Shown piece by piece: positions 48,334 through 54,326 of a stretch of DNA of 54,326 nt (the stretch's first letter is position 1; each line of letters begins with the position of its first letter). The DNA is from Eubacteriales bacterium (GTDB lineage Bacteria; Bacillota; Clostridia; Oscillospirales; Oscillospiraceae): NCBI GenBank assembly GCA_030533415.1, contig JAUNJE010000013.1, positions 1-54,326 of the forward strand. The letters run 5' to 3'. The notes beneath the pieces were generated by a model that saw nothing but the letters and a program-made list of their open reading frames with translations, was not told the origin of the DNA and ran no database searches. A program made the translations under genes and the position numbers.

Positions 48334-49082
48334 CAGCCGAACCTCCCCGTCACATAGTCCTCCGTCCGCCGGTCCACCGGCCGGGAGAATACCTGCTCCG
48401 TTTCTCCATATTCCACCAGCTCTCCCAGCAGGAAAAAAGCGGTGCGGTCCGAAATCCGCAGGGCCTGCTGCATATTGTGGGTGACAATGACAATGGTATA
48501 TTTTTCCTTCAGCTTCACCGCCAGCTCTTCAATTTTCAGGGTGGAGATGGGGTCCAGCGCGGAGGTTGGCTCGTCCATCAGCAGCACCGACGGTTTTACC
48601 GCCAAGGCTCTGGCAATGCACAGCCGCTGCTGCTGGCCGCCGGACAGGCCAAGGGCGTTCTTTTTCAGCCGGTCCTTGACCTCCTCCCAGATCGCCGCGT
48701 CCCGCAGGGACTCCTCCACGATTCCGTCAAGCTGCTGCCTGCCGCGCACGCCATGGGTCCTCGGGCCATAGGCCACGTTATCATAGATGCTCATGGGGAA
48801 GGGATTGGGCTTCTGAAACACCATGCCAACCTCCCGGCGCAGGCGGCTGACCTCCGCTTCAAAAATATTCTGCCCGGCATATTCCGCCCGGCCCGTGATT
48901 TTGACCCCCGGAATCAGGTCGTTCATCCGGTTCAGGGTTTTCAGAAAGGTGGATTTTCCGCAGCCCGAAGGGCCGATCAGCGCGGTGATGCTGTGCTCCG
49001 GAATGGACATGCTGATGTGCTTCAGCGCCTGGGTCTGCCCGTACCACAGGCACAGGTCGCGGACCGTTATGATTTCGTTCAT
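48333..49082 (-). CDS. pstB: Phosphate ABC transporter ATP-binding protein PstB
   Basis: 249 residues. Walker [13 protein letters not shown], PstB-specific [19 protein letters not shown], signature [16 protein letters not shown], Walker [15 protein letters not shown]. It couples ATP hydrolysis to phosphate import. ATG overlaps the pstA stop by four bases. Confidence 0.97.
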   Translation of the reverse strand: MNEIITVRDLCLWYGQTQALKHISMSIPEHSITALIGPSGCGKSTFLKTLNRMNDLIPGVKITGRAEYAGQNIFEAEVSRLRREVGMVFQKPNPFPMSIYDNVAYGPRTHGVRGRQQLDGIVEESLRDAAIWEEVKDRLKKNALGLSGGQQQRLCIARALAVKPSVLLMDEPTSALDPISTLKIEELAVKLKEKYTIVIVTHNMQQALRISDRTAFFLLGELVEYGETEQVFSRPVDRRTEDYVTGRFG

Positions 49083-49921
49083 TTCTTACTCCTTTGGAAT
49101 TTGTTCGTGACCATCCCGGCGGCCATATTGATGGCAAATGCCAGAACCATCAATATCGCCGCAATGGCAAAAGCGGCGCCGAATTCCCCCTGCTCCTTGG
49201 CATAGACATACAGCGCAACGGTCAATGTGGCGCCGGCACTGCGCAGGCCTTCCCAAAATCCGTTGGCCGCATGGGCAAACCCGGCTGTAAACAGCAGTGC
49301 GGCGGATTCTCCCAGAATGCGCCCCACGGACAAGATGCAGCCGGTGACCACGCCGTCCACACAGCCGGGCAGAACCACGGTGCGGATGACACGCCACTTC
49401 CCTGCCCCCAAACCAAACGCGCCCTCCCGGTAGGACTGGGGCACGGTTTTCAGGCTCTCCTGGGTATTGCGCATGACGGTGGGCAGATTCATGATCACCA
49501 GGGTCAGTGCGCCTGCCAGCAGGCTTGTCCCCATGTTGTTGGAAAACACCAGCATCCCCACCAGTCCATAGATGATGGACGGAATACCGGACAACGCCTC
49601 AGCCGCATATTCGATCACGCCCACCAAGCGCTTATTGGAGGCGTATTCCGTCAGATAGACCGCCGCTCCCACCCCCAGGGGAATGACCACCACCAGGGCC
49701 GCGATGATGATATAAACGGTGTTCAAAATATCCGGCAGAATCCCGATCCGTCCCGAAAGATAACTGGGGCTTGTGCTGAGCAGCTCCCAGGTGATGTTGG
49801 GGACGCCCCGGAACAGCACATAGCCCATGAGAAAAAGCGCCAGGGCGCCGGTGATGGCCGTGGCCAGCCACATTCCACCCCGGACCGTCCACAAAAACAG
49901 CTTTCTGCGATTGGAAATCAT
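49079..49921 (-). CDS. pstA: Phosphate ABC transporter permease PstA
   Basis: 280 residues with six membrane helices and the permease loop [21 protein letters not shown], then [31 protein letters not shown] (EAA-like loop). Start overlaps the pstC stop by four bases. Confidence 0.95.
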   Translation of the reverse strand: MISNRRKLFLWTVRGGMWLATAITGALALFLMGYVLFRGVPNITWELLSTSPSYLSGRIGILPDILNTVYIIIAALVVVIPLGVGAAVYLTEYASNKRLVGVIEYAAEALSGIPSIIYGLVGMLVFSNNMGTSLLAGALTLVIMNLPTVMRNTQESLKTVPQSYREGAFGLGAGKWRVIRTVVLPGCVDGVVTGCILSVGRILGESAALLFTAGFAHAANGFWEGLRSAGATLTVALYVYAKEQGEFGAAFAIAAILMVLAFAINMAAGMVTNKFQRSKK

Positions 49922-50790
49922 TCCGCTTTCTCTCCTTTCAGAAACAAATTCAGTATCCCGTTGACCAGCATGATAAACAGGTACAGCACCAGCGCGATGG
50001 AGAACAGCGCCTGCCGCTGCAGCCCGCTGGAATAGGACATTTCGCTGGCAACCGCAGTGGTAAGGAACCGGACGCTCTGAAAAAGGGAGTCCGGCATATT
50101 CGGCGCGTTGCCCGCAACCATCATCACCGCCATGGCCTCTCCAATGGCGCGGCCCACTCCCAGCACGACGGACGCCGCGATGCCGCTTTTGGCAGCAGGC
50201 AGGCTGACCCGGAAATAGGTCTCCTCCGGCGTGGCCCCCAGCGCCAAAGACCCATCCTCATATTCCTTTGGCACCGCCTCCAGGGCGGTAACGGACATCT
50301 TAATGATGGCAGGCAGAATCATCACCGCCAGTACGATTATGGCGGCCAGCAGGCTGGCCCCGTCGGGAATGCAGAACACTCTGCGAAGACCCGGCACCAG
50401 CACCATCATGCCCACCAGGCCATAGACAACGGAGGGGATGCCCGCCAGCATGCTGACCGCCTGTCCCATGGCGGATTTGATTTTCGGGGGCGCCAGCTTG
50501 GCCAGGTATACCGCCGTCAGAACGCCAACGGGAACACCGAGGAAAACGGCGCCTGCGGTACCGTATATGCTGGTCAGAATGAATGGCAGGATGCCATACT
50601 GGGGCTGGGCCGCCGTAGAGGCCCACTTGCTTCCAAACAGGAACCGGACCAGTCCGATCTCCCGAATGGCGGGGATCCCCGATACCACCAGATACACCGT
50701 GATCAGCAGTACACAGCCGATGGTAACAAGGCCCAGGATCAGGAAAATACCGTGAACAAGGGTTTCAAACAGATTGCTTTTCTTTTTCAT
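49918..50790 (-). CDS. pstC: Phosphate ABC transporter permease PstC
   Basis: 290 residues, six membrane helices. VSMLAGIPSVVYGLVGMMVLVPGL and MSVTALEAVPKEYEDGSLALGATPEETYFRVSLP are the PstC counterparts of the conserved permease loops; FGSKWASTAAQPQYGILPFILTS is PstC-specific. AAAAGG precedes the ATG. A strong hairpin separates it from pstS. Confidence 0.95.
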   Translation of the reverse strand: MKKKSNLFETLVHGIFLILGLVTIGCVLLITVYLVVSGIPAIREIGLVRFLFGSKWASTAAQPQYGILPFILTSIYGTAGAVFLGVPVGVLTAVYLAKLAPPKIKSAMGQAVSMLAGIPSVVYGLVGMMVLVPGLRRVFCIPDGASLLAAIIVLAVMILPAIIKMSVTALEAVPKEYEDGSLALGATPEETYFRVSLPAAKSGIAASVVLGVGRAIGEAMAVMMVAGNAPNMPDSLFQSVRFLTTAVASEMSYSSGLQRQALFSIALVLYLFIMLVNGILNLFLKGEKAE

Positions 50791-50853
50791 TGTGTCAGCC
50801 TTTTGCCGGCCCGCGCCCGGACAGGCGGGGTATTTGCGGAAACGGAATGCTTC

Positions 50854-50883
50854 GCCCCGGCTTCCCGGTAAGGGAGCCGGGGC
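50854..50883 (-). terminator. Stem-loop between pstS and pstC
   Basis: GCCCCGGCTTCCC (50854-50866) pairs with GGGAGCCGGGGC (50872-50883) with one bulge, eleven bases after the pstS stop. There is no T run. Such a structure can partly terminate or protect the pstS mRNA, giving more binding protein than permease. Confidence 0.7.
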
Positions 50884-50893
50884 CGTGGTTTCT

Positions 50894-51757
50894 TCAGTTC
50901 ACGGGAACAACACCGGCGGCGGCAATGACCTCGTTTGCCTCAGCGGAGGTAACGTAGCCGAAGAAGGCCTGGGCTGCCGGAGCCAGTTCGGTCCCCTCCC
51001 TGGTCACCAGCACAAAGGGACGCTGGATCAGGTAAGTACCGTCCTTTACGGTCTCCTCGCTGGGGGCCACTCCCGCGACCTTCAGCGCCTTTACGGTATC
51101 CTTGACGGAGGCCAGGGACGCATAGCCGATGGCACCGGGGTTCTGGGCAACCGCGGTGATAACATCACCGGTGGAGGTCAGCTCCTGGCGGTATTGGCAT
51201 TTGTCCACGGTTTCGGTGATCTCCTCGAAGCCGCCCCGGGTGCCGGAGCCTGCCTCACGGCCGATGAGGACGATCTCTCCGCCGTTTCCGCCAACCTCGG
51301 ACCAGCCGGTGATCTCCCCGGTGTAGATTTTGGCAATGGTCTCTACGTCCAGATCTTCCACGGTGTTGGCGGGGTTGACGATGACCGCGATGCCATCGAT
51401 GGCGAGAGTGGTGCCCACCAGGCCCTGGGCCTCTTCCTCCGCCTTCAGCGCCCGGCTGGACAGTCCGATGTCGCAGCGCCCTTCCAGAACGGCCTTGATG
51501 CCGCTGCCGGAACCGGTGGGGTTGTAAGTAAAGGTAACGCCGTCGTTGGCGGCCATGAAGCTCTCTCCCAAAGCGCCGATGACCTTTTCCATGGATGTGG
51601 AGCCGTCGGTGGAAACGGTGCCGGTGTACTTTTCGGCGGCAGGCGCGGCATCTGGCGCCGCTGCGGTTACGGCAGGCGCCGCAGCGCCTCTTTCTGCGCA
51701 GCCGGCCATGGCCAACACCATGAGCACGGCAAGGACAATGCTGATCATGCTTTTCAT
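50894..51757 (-). CDS. pstS: Phosphate-binding lipoprotein PstS
   Basis: 287 residues. Lipoprotein signal MKSMISIVLAVLMVLAMAGC (LAMAGC lipobox), Ala-rich linker, then the phosphate site motifs TVSTDGSTSMEKVIGAL, YNPTGSGSGIKAVLEGRCDIGLSSR and IVLIGREAGSGTRGGFEE. It delivers phosphate to PstCA. AAGGAG precedes the ATG. It is first gene of the operon; possible Pho-box motifs lie upstream. Confidence 0.95.
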   Translation of the reverse strand: MKSMISIVLAVLMVLAMAGCAERGAAAPAVTAAAPDAAPAAEKYTGTVSTDGSTSMEKVIGALGESFMAANDGVTFTYNPTGSGSGIKAVLEGRCDIGLSSRALKAEEEAQGLVGTTLAIDGIAVIVNPANTVEDLDVETIAKIYTGEITGWSEVGGNGGEIVLIGREAGSGTRGGFEEITETVDKCQYRQELTSTGDVITAVAQNPGAIGYASLASVKDTVKALKVAGVAPSEETVKDGTYLIQRPFVLVTREGTELAPAAQAFFGYVTSAEANEVIAAAGVVPVN

Positions 51758-51829
51758 AATCTTATTTCTCCTTATTGTTGTATTGGGATACTTTGGATGT
51801 ATCCTACGGGTTTCATGATAGCCGTTCCA

Positions 51830-51889
51830 TGTAAAATCAGAAATCCGGTTTCTGTAAAAACAGCATCAAAAATCCAGGGCATTTGTAAA
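51830..51889 (-). promoter_or_regulatory. Possible PhoP-type motifs upstream of pstS
   Basis: Three TTTACA hexamers on the minus strand at 51889-51884, 51858-51853 and 51835-51830, spaced 31 and 23 bases apart. PhoP in Firmicutes binds repeated TT[ACT]ACA, but the usual period is about 11 and this fit is loose. Confidence 0.3.
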
Positions 51890-51948
51890 ATTTATGTATA
51901 AAACCCGCTCTTCCCCATGGCAATTTTATGCGTTAAAACGGAAAATGC

Positions 51949-51977
51949 TTGACATAAGGCCGCTCTTCTTCTAAAAT
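51949..51977 (+). promoter_or_regulatory. Promoter of the branching enzyme gene
   Basis: TTGACA (51949-51954), a 17-base spacer and TAAAAT (51972-51977). The leader to the ATG is about 80 bases. The 305-bp gap 51758-52062 otherwise holds only the pstS upstream region. Confidence 0.85.
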
Positions 51978-52062
51978 GTAGGATAAGAGGTTATAGGCTC
52001 TATACAGATATTGGAAAAGCCTCTGCTGTTTCTCCCGCAAAATAAAACCAGAAGGTGACTTT

Positions 52063-54183
52063 ATGTATCGTATTTTAGAACTGAATCCCCAGCTGCTTCC
52101 CTTCGCCGGGGACATTGACCTGCGCATGTTCCTGTACCGTTCTACCAAAAACCGCCTGCTGAGCGGAACACAAACCTTGAATGACTTCGCCAATGCCCAC
52201 AACTATTTTGGCTTTCACCATGTGGACGGTGGCTGGTACTACCGGGAATGGGCGCCCAGCGCTTACCAGCTGTATCTGGAGGGTGAGTTCAACGGCTGGA
52301 ACCAAACCAGCCACCCCATGAAAAACATCGGCAACGGGAACTGGGAGCTTTACCTGGAGGGCGATGACGCCCTGTGGGAGGGCTGCAAGGTCAAAACCGT
52401 GGTGGATGCCAATATGACCCGCACCGAGCACATTCCCCTTTACGCCCGCCGGGTGGTCCAGGACCCCAAAACCATCACTTTTACCTGTGAGATCGTGGAT
52501 GACCGGAAGCCCTTTTCCTGGACGGACAAGGACTTTACCGGTGAGGACAACCTATATATTTACGAGGCCCATGTCGGCATGGCCCAGGAGGAAGGCAAGG
52601 TTGGCACCTACCGGGAGTTTGCCGACAACACCCTGCCCCATGTAAAAAAAGCGGGGTACAACACCATCCAGCTGATGGCCATTATGGAGCATCCCTATTA
52701 CGGCTCCTTCGGCTATCAGGTTTCCAGCTTCTTCGCCGCCTCCTCCTGGTTCGGCAAGCCCGAGGACCTGAAATATCTGGTGAACAAGGCCCATGAAATG
52801 GGCATCCGGGTACTGCTGGATGTGGTGCATTCCCACGCTGTCAAAAATACCGCCGAGGGCATCAACATGTTCGACGGCACGACCTGGCAGTTCTTCCACG
52901 ACGGCGCCAAGGGCGACCATCCCGCCTGGGGCACCAAGTGCTTTGACTACGGCAAAACCGGGGTCATCCACTTCCTGCTGAGCAACCTGAAATTCTGGAT
53001 GACCGAATACCATTTCGACGGCTTCCGCTTTGACGGTGTCACCTCCATGCTGTATCACGACCACGGCCTTGGCACCGACTTCAATACCAACGACAAATAC
53101 TTCTCCTACAATACCCACACCGAGGCCATCACCTATTTGCAGCTGGCCAACGAGCTAATCCGCCAGGTGAATCCCAAGGCCGTCACCATTGCCGAGGACA
53201 TGTCCGGCATGCCCGGCATGTGCCTTCCCATCGAGGACGGGGGCATCGGCTTCGACTACCGGCTGGGCATGGGCCTGCCGGATATGTGGATCAAGACCGT
53301 CAAAGAACAGTCGGACGAGCAGTGGGACATCTTCCAGATGTGGTGCAGCATGTGCCTGCGCCGCCCCGGCGAAAAAACCATTGCCTATGTGGAATCCCAT
53401 GACCAGGCGCTGGTGGGCGACAAAACCATGATCTTCCGGCTGGCGGACGCCGCCATGTACACGGATATGGACAAGGCCACCCACAATCCCGTCATCGACC
53501 GCGCCATTGCCCTGCACAAGATGATCCGGCTCTTTACCCTGGGCGGCGGCGGTGAGGGCTACCTGAACTTCATGGGCAACGAATTCGGCCATCCGGAATG
53601 GATCGACTTCCCCCGGGAGGGCAACGGCTGGAGCTTCCACTACTGCCGCCGCCAGTGGAGCCTGAAGGAGAACGGATTCCTGAAATACCAGTGGCTGAAC
53701 GATTTCGACCAGGACATGGTGGCCCTGACCAAGGAAAACCGGATATTCGACCAGCATATGGGGGACCTGCTGCTGAACAAGCAGCCAGAAAAGGTACTGG
53801 TATTCTACCGCCACGGTCTGCTGTTCGCCTTCAACTTCCATCCGTCCAAGTCCCTGGCAAACATGCTGGTGCCCGTCCATCAGCCCGGAGAATACACCGT
53901 TTCCCTGTCCACCGACGACGAAAAGTATGGCGGCTGGAACCAGATTCAGCACATCACCTACCCCACCAAGCAGTTTGACGGCAAGCACTATGTGGAATTG
54001 TACCTCCCCGCCCGCACCGCCGTGGTGCTGAAAGAGCGGGTTATTCTGCCCGGAGATGTGGAAAAAGCAGCTAGCAAGAAGGCCCGTAACTGTACCAAAA
54101 AAGCTGATAAAACGGAAACCCCAGCGCAGAAGAAAACCACCACCCGAAAATCGGCGGCAATGACATCCACTGCAGAAAAATGA
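52063..54183 (+). CDS. glgB: 1,4-alpha-glucan branching enzyme, eukaryote-type (GH13_8-like)
   Basis: 706 residues. An N-terminal CBM48 (GWYYREWAPSAYQLYLEGEFNGW, about 55-150) precedes the GH13 barrel. Catalytic residues are seen at DGFRFDGVTSMLY (nucleophile Asp 324), VTIAEDMSGMPG (acid/base Glu 378) and VESHDQALVGDK (Asp 447). Spacing and motifs resemble the eukaryotic branching enzymes more than classical bacterial GlgB. After the normal C-terminal beta domain, about 40 residues rich in Lys, Thr and Ala form an unusual basic tail (from about residue 666). No other glg gene is nearby. AGAAGGTGA precedes the ATG. Confidence 0.9.
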   Translation: MYRILELNPQLLPFAGDIDLRMFLYRSTKNRLLSGTQTLNDFANAHNYFGFHHVDGGWYYREWAPSAYQLYLEGEFNGWNQTSHPMKNIGNGNWELYLEGDDALWEGCKVKTVVDANMTRTEHIPLYARRVVQDPKTITFTCEIVDDRKPFSWTDKDFTGEDNLYIYEAHVGMAQEEGKVGTYREFADNTLPHVKKAGYNTIQLMAIMEHPYYGSFGYQVSSFFAASSWFGKPEDLKYLVNKAHEMGIRVLLDVVHSHAVKNTAEGINMFDGTTWQFFHDGAKGDHPAWGTKCFDYGKTGVIHFLLSNLKFWMTEYHFDGFRFDGVTSMLYHDHGLGTDFNTNDKYFSYNTHTEAITYLQLANELIRQVNPKAVTIAEDMSGMPGMCLPIEDGGIGFDYRLGMGLPDMWIKTVKEQSDEQWDIFQMWCSMCLRRPGEKTIAYVESHDQALVGDKTMIFRLADAAMYTDMDKATHNPVIDRAIALHKMIRLFTLGGGGEGYLNFMGNEFGHPEWIDFPREGNGWSFHYCRRQWSLKENGFLKYQWLNDFDQDMVALTKENRIFDQHMGDLLLNKQPEKVLVFYRHGLLFAFNFHPSKSLANMLVPVHQPGEYTVSLSTDDEKYGGWNQIQHITYPTKQFDGKHYVELYLPARTAVVLKERVILPGDVEKAASKKARNCTKKADKTETPAQKKTTTRKSAAMTSTAEK

Positions 54184-54198
54184 TTTTATAATATGTAA

Positions 54199-54228
54199 AA
54201 CCCGGAAATCCGCTTGGATTTCCGGGTT
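54199..54228 (+). terminator. Terminator of the branching enzyme gene
   Basis: A perfect 13-bp stem (54199-54211 with 54216-54228), GCTT loop. It is followed by CTTCGACAATCT, which contains the terminal-repeat core of the dispersed element. Bases 54241-54326 contain nothing I can name. Confidence 0.75.
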
Positions 54229-54326
54229 CTTCGACAATCTAAAGAAGGCCAACGCACTTCCTAAATGTTTGTCAATAGAACAGCAAATCTGAATAAGTTG
54301 GATAAGGCCAATAGGCTTTATCCGTC

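Overview
The window looks like chromosomal DNA from a GC-rich, spore-forming member of the Clostridia, most likely a gut Oscillospiraceae/Ruminococcaceae-type bacterium. The sequence evidence is a set of sporulation genes (spoIID, gerW/ytfJ, a DacF-type carboxypeptidase), a large Bacillus-type SRP RNA with an Alu domain, a T-box leader on alaS, the scpA-scpB and dnaX-ybaB-recR orders, AGGAGG ribosome binding sites and strong TTGACA/TATAAT promoters. No phage genes, CRISPR array, rRNA or tRNA were recognised. The species assignment is inference.

Layout. 1-3.7 kb (+): the 3' end of rplL, an AT-rich MazG-like gene, a polytopic membrane protein with a triple N-terminal repeat and a NagZ-like lipoprotein. 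3.8-20.2 kb (-): HIT, Mrp, GNAT and NUDIX genes, a tight block (comEC, holA, rnmV, ABC-F), T-box-controlled alaS, a PPP-type phosphatase, a short PaaK-like protein and pepF. 20.3-22.1 kb (+): an EamA exporter and an AT-rich HAD phosphatase. 22.4-34 kb (-): a radical SAM gene broken by one in-frame TAG, then, read leftward, acpP, SRP RNA, an S23 cassette, dnaX, ybaB and recR; further right are a flavoprotein, RpiR, rluB, dacF, gerW, DUF2953, scpB and scpA. 34.1-42.3 kb is mixed: a small membrane protein, an MGMT-like protein without cysteine, a TGS-nucleoside kinase, a PadR system, a GntR/ABC system, an XRE pair and spoIID. 42.6-47.6 kb (+): a CaCA exchanger, an ECF sigma/ABC operon and an amidase. 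47.7-51.8 kb (-): pstS-pstC-pstA-pstB-phoU. 52.0-54.2 kb (+): a eukaryote-type glycogen branching enzyme.

The most unusual feature is a family of about 255-285 bp non-coding elements: copies at 2128-2382, 22145-22429, about 37815-38072 and 40165-40426, and a remnant at 861-935. They have short imperfect terminal inverted repeats and arms able to fold on themselves. Each lies directly downstream of a gene's terminator hairpin. At two loci the locus-specific hairpin is present as an exact direct repeat on both sides of the element (23 bp and 21 bp). At the rplL locus the two hairpins match at 22 of 24 bases and the interval also holds the MazG-like gene. In three cases the T-rich tract stays only with the distal hairpin. 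This is what insertion between a terminator stem and its U-tract, with duplication of the stem, would leave. A second element-like object is an S23 four-helix-bundle gene enclosed by a perfect 24-bp inverted repeat between SRP RNA and dnaX, where an rRNA-type intervening sequence is not expected.

Regulation is readable at several points: a perfect 29-bp palindrome on the -10 box of the nucleoside kinase promoter, TTGTA/TACAA dyads on the PadR and GntR promoters, tandem GGTTG/CAACC dyads upstream of the XRE gene, and a hairpin between pstS and pstC. All function calls come from reading motifs by eye; no database search was run.
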